Origin: Phocaeicola vulgatus ATCC 8482
GTDB lineage: Bacteria; Bacteroidota; Bacteroidia; Bacteroidales; Bacteroidaceae
Length of the DNA stretch: 64,000 bases
Reading direction: 5' to 3'
Assembly (NCBI RefSeq): GCF_000012825.1
Contig: NC_009614.1
Location: 1,922,001 to 1,986,000, forward strand
The position numbers and the translations under genes are program-made. Below are positions 55,529-63,554 of the stretch, piece by piece; positions within the stretch are counted from its first letter, which is position 1; the number at the start of each line of letters is the position of its first letter. The notes beneath the pieces were generated by a model, which ran no database searches, was not told the DNA's origin, and worked only from the letters and a program-made list of their open reading frames with translations.

Positions 55529-55711
55529 TATGATTTTACTCACAGAATCAGAAGAGGTCATCAGACTTCTTCCGGAACGTCATGTCCTGTCGGATAGAAG
55601 TATGTGAGAAAGCACGGAAAAATGACAATAAGAATGGCATATGAAATGGTCATGCCCTATCATCTTCATATGCCATCTTATTTTTTAGAGACATTTACTG
55701 AATATCCCTGA

Positions 55712-57130
55712 TTAATTGTTGGGATAACCAGCAGCTTCTGCTATTTTTACCGGAATTTCGGTATTGTCAATGCGACCTTGGAATAGTTGGGCGCCGGCTC
55801 CGATAGCGAATACGGGTACATAACCTCCAGAGTGCCCACCACTGGTCCAACCTACCAGAGCGATGTCATCCAGAATTCTTTTGGCCTCAGCTGCCAAAGG
55901 TTCGTCTTGTTGATATTCACTTTTGGTCAAATCTATCTCTTTACCGCTAAATGATTCATCATATACTTTCTTCAGGGATGCTTCTTGCTTTTCATTCAAT
56001 TGAATACTATCCCAAAATCCGAAATTATCCTTCAATGATTGCTTGATAACTTCCCAAGGTACTTGATTCTTGTATTTTTTTCTTAATTCGTTTACAATTT
56101 TAGTATATCCGCTTTCACTTACTTTTTGTGATTTTAAAGCTTGCAGGTTCAAAGTATACGGACCTTTTCCTAAAACGATTCCTCCGGTTTCGTGGTCGGC
56201 TGTTACTACAATCAGGGTTTCATCGGGATGTTGTTCATAGAATTCGTAAGCAACTTTTATGGCATTGTCCATATCCATCACTTCGTGGAATACGGTAGCG
56301 GCGTCGTTGCTGTGGCAAGCCCAGTCTATTTTACCTCCTTCAACCATCAGGAAGAACCCTTTTGATAGATCTTTAGACAGGAAATTGATTCCGGCACGGG
56401 TGATTTCAGTTAAAGTCATATCGCCTTTTTTTCGATCGATAGCATAGGGGATAGCACTATTGTCTGTTGCTGTCGCAGGTTGTAAGAGAATCAGTTTGTC
56501 CGATTTTTTTGCTTTTTTCTGATAGTCCTTGTAGCCACGGGCTATGGTATATCCGGCTTTGTCCACCAGTGTGTACAGACTTTCTGAATTTGAACCGGCG
56601 GCTTTTTTGTTGGTGGGATCTAAAAAGTCTGATCCTGCATAGAAATCGAAGTTGGCATCAATCAAATCCAGACCCACGTTGTAATAGCTGCTTCTTTGTC
56701 CTTGGTGTGCGTAAAAAGCAGCCGGTGTGGCATGGTCTACGCTGACACTGGTACTGATACCTACACGGCAACCTTTATTTTTTGCCCAAGAAGCAACACT
56801 GTTAACTTTGGTTTCCAGATCCTTTTTCACACCTAATGCGCCATTTTTTGTTTTGTTTCCCGTAGCAAGTGCTGTTCCTGCAGCGGCCGAATCTGTCACT
56901 CCGTTGGTTGCCGAGAAAGTAGTGGCTATGGTTGCATAAGGAAATTGGGTGAATAATAACGGAGTCACACCAATTTTGCCTTCCAACTCTCCACGATACA
57001 TCTCTGTTCCTAAAACTTGGTTAACACCCATTCCATCTCCGATGAAATAAAATACATACTTTGCTTGCTGTGCCTGTACAAAAAGAATGGACAGGAATAC
57101 AAATACAATAATAAACGATAGTTTTTTCAT
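55712..57130 (-). CDS. alkaline phosphatase, exported
   Basis: 472 residues. The signal peptide is residues 1-21 (ending VQAQQ). Metal and catalytic motifs: FIGDGMGVNQ (D32), VTDSAAAGTALATG with the nucleophile S81, MVEGGKIDWACHSND, TADHETGG and GWTSGGHSGGYVP at the C-terminus. It hydrolyses phosphate monoesters in the periplasm. Its stop codon TAA (55714-55712) lies within the duplicated TGATTA of the insertion sequence and remains intact. Candidate -7 TATATTTG at 57172-57165 upstream. Confidence 0.94.
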   Translation of the reverse strand: MKKLSFIIVFVFLSILFVQAQQAKYVFYFIGDGMGVNQVLGTEMYRGELEGKIGVTPLLFTQFPYATIATTFSATNGVTDSAAAGTALATGNKTKNGALGVKKDLETKVNSVASWAKNKGCRVGISTSVSVDHATPAAFYAHQGQRSSYYNVGLDLIDANFDFYAGSDFLDPTNKKAAGSNSESLYTLVDKAGYTIARGYKDYQKKAKKSDKLILLQPATATDNSAIPYAIDRKKGDMTLTEITRAGINFLSKDLSKGFFLMVEGGKIDWACHSNDAATVFHEVMDMDNAIKVAYEFYEQHPDETLIVVTADHETGGIVLGKGPYTLNLQALKSQKVSESGYTKIVNELRKKYKNQVPWEVIKQSLKDNFGFWDSIQLNEKQEASLKKVYDESFSGKEIDLTKSEYQQDEPLAAEAKRILDDIALVGWTSGGHSGGYVPVFAIGAGAQLFQGRIDNTEIPVKIAEAAGYPNN

Positions 57131-57433
57131 ATTAATTGAGTTAATGACATTTTTTTCAGCCTAGCAAATATAGGGAAAAAAGACTTTTTATCGGTACTTC
57201 TTTCTTGAATAATTGAGATTTAATGGCCAAATACTTTTTTTGCAATAAGTTTGTAAATGAAATGTTTTTGGGGTGTAATATAAAAAATCTGTTTGGGAGT
57301 AGGGAAGCCAGTATTTTATACTATGCATCTGTTTGCTTTCGACATGGATATTGCATACAGATAATTGCTTTAATATTAGTGATTATTAATTATAAATCTT
57401 ATATTTGTCTAATCTAGAGTCAGTAAATAAAGT
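57131..57433. other. intergenic stretch, only a promoter seen
   Basis: 300 bp upstream of the phosphatase and the DUF1579-like gene. A minus-strand TATATTTG (57172-57165) fits the phosphatase promoter. A 64-codon plus-strand frame at 57223-57417 lacks coding character. Confidence 0.4.
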
Positions 57434-57934
57434 ATGGGAGAATTTATAAATGTATTAGTGTCAAAAGGGAAAAGCAATTTGATACCGGAAAAAGATAACC
57501 TGTATGGACAGTTTGTCGGTGAATGGGATTTTGAATGGGTTGATAACCAAGGTACAACAGGCGAAAGACATGTTCAGGGAGAGTGGATATTCGCTTGGGT
57601 GCTGGAAGGGACTGCAATTCAAGATGTGTTTATTTGCCCTTCGCGTAAGGCACGGATTAAAGATTATCAACCGGATGCAGCTTATGCGACTGCGGTACGT
57701 ATGTATAATCCTAATACAGAGGCATGGGATATTTTATATACGGAATTAGGAGGGGCTACACAACTGGAAGGAAAAAGAGAAGGAAACAGGATTGTTCAGA
57801 CGGAAATTAATGAGAAGAATATACAGTGGGTGTTTTCAGAAATTACAACGACTTCATTCCGTTGGCAACGTATGGTAAAACGTCCGGATGGTACTTGGGA
57901 AACTGAAGCTGAACTTTTTGCCGTTCGTCGATGA
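57434..57934 (+). CDS. DUF1579-like beta-barrel protein
   Basis: 166 residues, no signal peptide. The sequence alternates strands with many Trp residues (FVGEWDFEWVDNQG, GEWIFAWVLEGTAIQDVFI, YNPNTEAWDILYTEL, FRWQRMVKRPDGTWE), the look of the calycin-type DUF1579 family. These bind or process small hydrophobic ligands in some members; function here is unknown. Monocistronic, last core-like gene before the right-hand accessory region. Confidence 0.75.
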   Translation: MGEFINVLVSKGKSNLIPEKDNLYGQFVGEWDFEWVDNQGTTGERHVQGEWIFAWVLEGTAIQDVFICPSRKARIKDYQPDAAYATAVRMYNPNTEAWDILYTELGGATQLEGKREGNRIVQTEINEKNIQWVFSEITTTSFRWQRMVKRPDGTWETEAELFAVRR

Positions 57935-58424
57935 TTAAGATGTATATTATATAAGTTTGAGAATATTGCAGCCTAAAATAGACTTGTTGTAGTAGAAGCT
58001 TAGAGGTGATTTGACGAGTTTATAAAGAAAGAATGTGTGAATGATAAACAACTTCAGAACCGCTTTCTTGCATTTAGCGGAGAAAATATTTTCAAACTAA
58101 ATCCTGCTAGCTATACGCAGGAAAAGATGTGGGCAGGTATATGGAATCTTTGCGTAAGAATCTTTCTGCTTATACTCTTGATGATGCTCCCGAAGATGTT
58201 CGGGAACTCTATAAAGATGAATTCATCCAGCTTTATGCTTCAAGTATAAAGTGTTTTTTAATATGTATCAAATTGGGATTTATATCGGGAAGGAGTAGTT
58301 TTGCTCCAAGACTTAATCAAATATGGAGGCAGGTCAGAAGTGGATAAAGTTACAATTGAGCGGAAAGCTCGTATACCTCGTCATCCAGTCTATATTGCTG
58401 TATTTTGCGTTTTGTGAGAAAATA
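57935..58424. pseudogene. gene fragment broken by a frameshift, before IS1182
   Basis: From 58037 a frame reads NDKQLQNRFLAFSGENIFK up to about 58140; the continuation with better coding character is in another frame (MESLRKNLSAYTLDDAPEDV from 58141 to about 58250). The two look like one gene with a frameshift near 58135. A third piece (58318-58418, GGRSEVDKVTIERKARIPRH) ends just before the element. I do not recognise the family. Confidence 0.4.
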
Positions 58425-60265
58425 AAGAAGGTGTGTCAAAATGCGCACCTTCTTTTTTTATGCACAAAGCCCCGACTTTCACAAGCAGGGGCTTTGTTAT
58501 TACCTAAAGATTTTGTATCTTTAAGCATAACATTTTATACTATGACAAAGATACATTTTCGTCCTTACAATCCCAACCAAACAGTGCTTTTTCCTCCAAG
58601 AATTGACGAGGATATTGCAGAGCATGATCCAGTTCGGATGGTTGACGCTCTGGTTGAGAGCCTGACCCTTGAAAGTTTCAGGAAGTTGTATAAGGAATGC
58701 GGGCGCAGCCCTTACCATCCCAGGATGATGCTCAAGGTCATTCTGTATGCCTATATGAACAACATCTACTCCTGCCGGAAAATCGAAAAGCTCCTTCACC
58801 GTGACATCCATTATATCTGGCTTGCCGGATATGAGAAACCGGATTTCATTACCATCAACCGTTTCCGCAACCGGGTGAAGAATGAAATCAACGAGGTGTT
58901 TACCCAAACCGTACTCCTTCTCTCTTCCAAAGGCTTCATCAGCTTGAATGTGGAATACATTGACGGGACAAAGATTGAGTCCAAAGCCAATAAGTATACT
59001 TTCGTCTGGCGGAAAACGGTTGAGCGGAACCGTGAACGCCTGATGAAGAAGATACATATCCTGCTAGGGCAGATAGACAATGTCATCGCCCAGGAGAACT
59101 CATCGGAAAGCAATGAGGAGATTGAGTTCACTCCGGCCATGCTGACTGAAATGGCAGGAGAATTGCGTCAAGCACTCGAACAGGTTCCTGAACCCTCCAC
59201 GAAAGAGGAAAAGACTGCGTTGAAAAAGAAACGCAAACAGCTGAAGGAGTTGGAAGAGCACAGGGACAAGCTACAGGAATACGACAACCGTCTGGACACG
59301 CTGCAGGACAGGAATTCCTATTCCAAAACGGACAATGACGCTACTTTCATGAGAATGAAGGAGGATGCCATGCGTAACGGCCAGACAAAGCCCGGTTACA
59401 ACCTCCAGATCGGCACCGGGAACCAGTTCATTACCGACTTTGCACTCTTCCCGAACCCTACGGATACACTGACCCTGATACCTTTCCTGCAATCCTTCTC
59501 AAGCAGATATGACAGGCTGGCCCATACGGTGGTTGCCGATTCCGGCTACGGTTCTGAGGAGAATTACCGCTTCATGTCAGAAAACGGTATGGAAGCCTAC
59601 GTCAAGTACAACTACTTCCACATGGAACAGCGGCCGAGATTCAAACCGGACCCGTTCAAGGCGGAAAACTTCTACTACAATGAAGAACAAGACTTTTGTA
59701 TCTGCCCCATGGGACAGAAGATGCAAAGGATAGGGACTAGACATGTGAAAACAGCATCCGGATATGTCAGCGAAAATGCCAGGTACAGAGCCATCAGATG
59801 TGAAGGCTGTCCGCTAAGATGCCGATGTTTTAAAGCAAAGGGGAACAGAACGATAGAGTTGAATCACAGACTCAGAAAATACAAGCAAAAAGCCAAAGAG
59901 TTGCTCTGCTCAGAGGAAGGGCTGAAACACAGAGGACAGAGATGCATAGAACCGGAAGCCGTGTTCGGACAAATGAAAAACAATATGAATTACAAACGTT
60001 TCCGCCATTTTGGAAAGGATAAGGTCTTCATGGACTTTGCCTTCTTTGCCATTGCCTTCAATATAAAAAAGATGTGTGCAAAAATGACTAAAGAAGGTAT
60101 GGATTGGCTGATTAGACCGTTTTATGAGCTTACAGTTGTTCTATTTAGATGTTGCGAACGCATAAATCAAAGAAATCCTCAAAATATCGCAGCTTAAAAA
60201 AATGAGTCGATTTTTATAGTCAATGAAAAAAAGAAGGCGCATCGTGTATTACGACACACCTTCTT
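58425..60265 (+). mobile_element. IS1182-family insertion sequence, copy 2
   Basis: Perfect 13-bp inverted ends AAGAAGGTGTGTC (58425-58437) and GACACACCTTCTT (60253-60265). It is inverted relative to copy 1 at 11821-13664. The two stem-loops upstream of the transposase are kept; the third differs. Flanks show no clear duplication. Confidence 0.88.
58542..60197 (+). CDS. IS1182-family transposase (copy 2)
   Basis: 551 residues from the ATG at 58542, the same length and domain order as copy 1: DUF772-type N-terminus, coiled-coil insertion, DDE residues in EYIDGTKIE, VVADSGYGSEENY and EPEAVFGQMKNNMNY. The differences from copy 1 cluster at the N-terminus (PPRIDEDIAEHD; ALVESLTLESF) and over the last 150 residues, while about residues 45-300 are nearly identical, suggesting a recombinant history. 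The frame is intact. Confidence 0.9.
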   Translation: MTKIHFRPYNPNQTVLFPPRIDEDIAEHDPVRMVDALVESLTLESFRKLYKECGRSPYHPRMMLKVILYAYMNNIYSCRKIEKLLHRDIHYIWLAGYEKPDFITINRFRNRVKNEINEVFTQTVLLLSSKGFISLNVEYIDGTKIESKANKYTFVWRKTVERNRERLMKKIHILLGQIDNVIAQENSSESNEEIEFTPAMLTEMAGELRQALEQVPEPSTKEEKTALKKKRKQLKELEEHRDKLQEYDNRLDTLQDRNSYSKTDNDATFMRMKEDAMRNGQTKPGYNLQIGTGNQFITDFALFPNPTDTLTLIPFLQSFSSRYDRLAHTVVADSGYGSEENYRFMSENGMEAYVKYNYFHMEQRPRFKPDPFKAENFYYNEEQDFCICPMGQKMQRIGTRHVKTASGYVSENARYRAIRCEGCPLRCRCFKAKGNRTIELNHRLRKYKQKAKELLCSEEGLKHRGQRCIEPEAVFGQMKNNMNYKRFRHFGKDKVFMDFAFFAIAFNIKKMCAKMTKEGMDWLIRPFYELTVVLFRCCERINQRNPQNIAA

Positions 60266-60490
60266 ACTGTCTTTTTTTCTTTAAGGTGGTGCTACCAGCA
60301 ACCGAAAACGGGTTGTTATGACACTATCTTTCAGTAAGTTGTATCTTTGCTACGATGTAAGTCCCTTGAATAAGGTTTTCACAGCTTTGCACCGTTCAAC
60401 ACAAGTTTGTATCTTGGGTACGATTTCTGAATGCAAAGATAAGTATTATTATATGAAAGCAATATTTTGCTCTTCATAATTTGAATACGG
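60266..60490. other. spacer between IS1182 copy 2 and the coiled-coil gene
   Basis: 225 bp with no frame. It holds three repeats of a motif like GTATCTTTGCTACGAT / GTATCTTGGGTACGAT (near 60340 and 60410), which look like copied promoter-type sequences, but nothing certain. Confidence 0.35.
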
Positions 60491-61687
60491 TTATCGTTTT
60501 TTCTTCCAATAAGGTTTAGTCCAAAAAGAGTACCCTGAATTGCGATAGCTTCGTTCTGGAACAGCAGCCTGTAATATTCGATCCATATCATAAGAATTGA
60601 GATAATTGTCCTTTTTAGCTATGAAAGGATTAAGCCAATCAGCTTTCTCTCTAGCCCATTGTATCTTTGCTAGCAGTTCATCATCAGTTTCACCATCTTC
60701 AATTGCATGGTTCTCAAATGCATTAATATATTCTCTTAAAATATTAGTTTTTCGAAAACGTTCAGCAGAGTATAATAGGTCTTTAAAGTCTTCTAGCTCT
60801 TTTCTTTTCTCTTCTTCGAATTCTTCTCTTTTTCGTTCTTCTTCTTTACGTCGCTTTTCTCTCTCTTCTGCTTCAATACGTTCTGTCTTTCTATTATCTG
60901 CTTCAATCTCTAGGTATGCTACTATACTAATTATTTTATCTTCGATTTTAGTATAAGCCGTATCATGAACTAGTGTTGGGCTATGAAAGCTCGAACTATG
61001 ATAAATATAAAACTGTAATTCGCCAGAAAAGATATTATTATTGTTATCACAGCGATTACTGCTATTAGGATTTTGCTTTTTTCTTTCAGTTAATCTTATT
61101 TGAATTTCCTCACCATCAACAATGGCATAGGTCTGATTGTCTTTGCATTTAATACTATGTCCTCTAAAAATTAAGCCTTTTATAATTGTATCAAAAATAG
61201 ATAGTGCTCTATCTAGCATATTCTCAGAAACATAGAGGTCTAACGTTTCTCTTATTTTACTTTTATAGGGATTTTTCTTTAAATATTGATTTTCTGATCG
61301 CTGTCTGAATTTTTCTTTTGTGTCGATTATTAGAGGATTTTTAGCATATAAGACTTCTGGAACCTTAAAGCATGAAATATCACCACTGCAAATTTCCAGT
61401 TCACGTTGCTTGTATGGATTTACGGATTTCTCCATTTCTACTTTAGGTTCTTTGGCTTCTTGAAGTGTTGTTGATTGAGTTGCGTTTGTTTCCTCTTGTT
61501 GGAACGGTAGAGGTGTGACTTGCTTACCATATTTCAGTTTTGCCCAATACCCCAAAGGTGGTGTGGGTATATTCATCGATTTACAGCGTTTTCTTAAACC
61601 ATTATCTGAAAGACCAAAACGTTTACATATGGTTGTCATTGGCTCAGACCATACTAAGTCATATAATTCTTTGCGTGTCAGTTCCAT
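60491..61687 (-). CDS. HTH and coiled-coil protein of accessory loci
   Basis: 398 residues. The N-terminal 60 residues contain a helix-turn-helix-like segment (YDLVWSEPMTTICKRFGLSDNGLRKRCK) followed by PPLGYWAKLKYGK, a signature I know from uncharacterised proteins in genomic islands. A charged, Glu/Lys/Arg-rich coiled coil runs from about 265 to 320 (EEREKRRKEEERKREEFEEE). The C-terminal 80 residues are Trp- and Tyr-rich. No enzyme motif is seen. It is 12 bp from the excisionase-like gene on the same strand, so probably one operon. DNA binding is inferred from the N-terminus. Confidence 0.75.
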   Translation of the reverse strand: MELTRKELYDLVWSEPMTTICKRFGLSDNGLRKRCKSMNIPTPPLGYWAKLKYGKQVTPLPFQQEETNATQSTTLQEAKEPKVEMEKSVNPYKQRELEICSGDISCFKVPEVLYAKNPLIIDTKEKFRQRSENQYLKKNPYKSKIRETLDLYVSENMLDRALSIFDTIIKGLIFRGHSIKCKDNQTYAIVDGEEIQIRLTERKKQNPNSSNRCDNNNNIFSGELQFYIYHSSSFHSPTLVHDTAYTKIEDKIISIVAYLEIEADNRKTERIEAEEREKRRKEEERKREEFEEEKRKELEDFKDLLYSAERFRKTNILREYINAFENHAIEDGETDDELLAKIQWAREKADWLNPFIAKKDNYLNSYDMDRILQAAVPERSYRNSGYSFWTKPYWKKKR

Positions 61688-61699
61688 ACTGATTGAGTA

Positions 61700-62047
61700 T
61701 TAGTAGTTTCTCTTTGATGTATATTTTTCTTGTAGAGTAGCAACACGTCCCTTCTCAACCCATTTAATTAATTCGTCCTCAAAGAAATAAACTTTGTTTC
61801 CTTGTATATAATGAGGTATGGTTCGGCTTCTGACCATTTTATTGATGCCATTTTTAGTTTGATTTAGAATTTGACATGCTTTTTCAATATTTATAGGTCT
61901 GTGCTTATCAACCCCTAAACCTAATTGTGACTCTATATGTTCAAGTAAAACTCTCATTTCAGCAATTTCATTTATAAGATAATTTACTGCTTTAGGAGTG
62001 TTTTGCAAAGTCAACTCCTCTTTATTGATTGTTTCATCAGTATTCAT
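61700..62047 (-). CDS. excisionase-like helix-turn-helix protein
   Basis: 115 residues. The C-terminal half is a winged HTH of the excisionase/MerR-type: INIEKACQILNQTKNGINKMVRSRTIPHYIQGNKVYFFEDELIKWV, as in element-encoded helper proteins of Bacteroidales mobile elements. The N-terminal half is a short helical region (AVNYLINEIAEMRVLLEHIE) that may dimerise. Usually such genes sit next to an integrase, but none is present here, so the island is incomplete or continues elsewhere. Confidence 0.85.
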   Translation of the reverse strand: MNTDETINKEELTLQNTPKAVNYLINEIAEMRVLLEHIESQLGLGVDKHRPINIEKACQILNQTKNGINKMVRSRTIPHYIQGNKVYFFEDELIKWVEKGRVATLQEKYTSKRNY

Positions 62048-62091
62048 ATGCCAAACAGTTATATTGATTAATAATGCTATGATAATGTAGC

Positions 62092-63483
62092 TTACTGTTG
62101 ATTTATAATATAATACCCCCCCGTTTTTTGTGCCCCCCTAAACTCAATTAAACCTGATTTAACTAAAGAATTTAAGTGGCGTTTTGCTGTTGGAATACTT
62201 TTCTTTATTAATTCTGCAATCTTGGACGAATTGAGTCCAGGATATTTCTGGATTATCTTTAAAACTTCTTTCTCCTTGCTATTTACAGTATCATTTACAG
62301 TATCATTTACAGTATCATTTACAGTATCATTCTTGATACTGATACCTCTTTTGAATATAACCGTAAACATCCCGTCCGTATGAAAATCAGGCTCAGGAAG
62401 ATTGGCTTCTTTCATAGCTTCTTGCATACGGGGAATGCCGGATGCCACCCTTTCAACCAAATGCATACGGGTAAACAATCCAAAGATTAATGGGTTGCGT
62501 GTCATGCTCTTGTGTCCGAAATCTTTAGCTACGATAGGCAAAAGCCCTCCGGGATTAGAAACCTCTACCCGGTCATCAAACATTTCTATTGTAATGGTTG
62601 CTCCCTGTTCGTAATAATCACGATGTGAGAGAGCGTTAATAATGGCTTCTTTAAACACAGTAAGAGGAATTTCCCAAATTTCTTCTCTTGGTCCTGCTCC
62701 CTCAATTTTATAAGCTACTTGCAGTTTACTTTCTAGCCATGCCATAGCCTGCAAATATTGTTGGTATAGTGGACCGCCAAAGGTTTTATCATCAATGATA
62801 TATACTTTGGTTGTTCCTTTGAAAAGGACACATCTTGTTACTGCGTGTGGAAACTTTCGTTCAGGTTGTTTCCCAAAGAACATGGCTGTTCCATTCTTGG
62901 CTACTCCGTTATCCGTAAACAGTTCCAAATTCTCAAATATCTGTTTGTTGGCAGTCGATGGACTTAGCTTTGCTTCCGTGCGAAAGTCTTTTATCGCTTG
63001 TTCATCTGCATCTGTGTAAATGTTGAACCACGAACAAGGGATAGCATCAAAAAATATTTTGTTGCATTCCTGAAAGAAACTGCGCATTTCTTCGACAGTA
63101 CGAAGTTTCTGTGAGTTTGCTCCCTCACGCACAAAGATAGAACCGGAAAATATATAAGGTTTATCTTTCCCTGATGGAACATCAATTACCCAAACTGTCT
63201 TATCCTCGATATTTACCGCATACATATCACAATGGAGAGCTGGAGATATTTCACTGATAGAGCCTTGAATGGCTGAACGTTTGTCATTTTCCAAACCTGT
63301 ACCAATAATCTGTCCGTTATCATCTACGCCGATAAGCAAATATCCTCCGTCAGCATTAGCGAAAGCGCAAATTTCCTCTGTTAGTTCACGAACTTTTGAA
63401 GGTACACGAACTTTAAACTCTACATTATAGCCTTCTCCGCTATCGATAAGTGATTGTATGGTTTCTGTATTTGTCATAGACAT
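62092..63483 (-). CDS. AlbA_2 / HATPase-type transcriptional regulator
   Basis: 463 residues. An N-terminal Schlafen AlbA_2 domain (GYNVEFKVRVPSKVRELTEEICAFANADGGYLLIGVDDNG, about 17-57) is followed by a middle region and an ATP-binding HATPase_c_4 domain (EAIINALSHRDYYEQGATITIEMFDDRVEVSNPGGL, about 285-325), a linker of four NDTV repeats, and a winged HTH at the end (IIQKYPGLNSSKIAELIKKSIPTAKRHL). This is the family annotated as RecG-related or putative transcriptional regulator; DNA or RNA binding is expected. It is often seen in defence and mobile islands. Confidence 0.85.
   Translation of the reverse strand: MSMTNTETIQSLIDSGEGYNVEFKVRVPSKVRELTEEICAFANADGGYLLIGVDDNGQIIGTGLENDKRSAIQGSISEISPALHCDMYAVNIEDKTVWVIDVPSGKDKPYIFSGSIFVREGANSQKLRTVEEMRSFFQECNKIFFDAIPCSWFNIYTDADEQAIKDFRTEAKLSPSTANKQIFENLELFTDNGVAKNGTAMFFGKQPERKFPHAVTRCVLFKGTTKVYIIDDKTFGGPLYQQYLQAMAWLESKLQVAYKIEGAGPREEIWEIPLTVFKEAIINALSHRDYYEQGATITIEMFDDRVEVSNPGGLLPIVAKDFGHKSMTRNPLIFGLFTRMHLVERVASGIPRMQEAMKEANLPEPDFHTDGMFTVIFKRGISIKNDTVNDTVNDTVNDTVNSKEKEVLKIIQKYPGLNSSKIAELIKKSIPTAKRHLNSLVKSGLIEFRGAQKTGGYYIINQQ
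62281..62328 (-). repeat. 12-bp coding tandem repeat, four copies
   Basis: ATTTACAGTATC occurs four times without change (62281-62328). On the minus strand it encodes NDTV repeated four times in the linker before the winged HTH. Because the unit is a multiple of three, copy-number change would keep the frame. Confidence 0.9.
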
Positions 63484-63554
63484 CTATAAATATAATGCAA
63501 AAATAGTCATTTCTATTGTTTTAATAACTCTAAAAACAAGGATATATATATGGT

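Larger units (their letters stand above)
54025..55708 (+). mobile_element. IS5-like insertion sequence with TGATTA duplication
   Basis: Imperfect inverted ends GGGACATTCATTAAAT (54025) and the complement of ATTTACTGAATATCCC (ending 55708). It is flanked by a perfect direct duplication TGATTA (54019-54024 and 55709-55714). It carries one transposase gene and a strong hairpin near its left end. Confidence 0.9.

Noticed and set aside
57223..57417. 64-codon plus-strand frame before the DUF1579-like gene
   Set aside because: AT-rich, no start context, no recognisable motif; likely chance in intergenic DNA.
58411..60280. Target-site duplication for IS1182 copy 2
   Set aside because: Flanks (left ending GAAAAT, right beginning ACTGTC) show no direct repeat longer than chance.
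60290..60345. Possible tRNA-like folding near GGTGGTGCTACCAGCAACC
   Set aside because: No complete cloverleaf, no TTC arm and no CCA-compatible acceptor pairing could be drawn.
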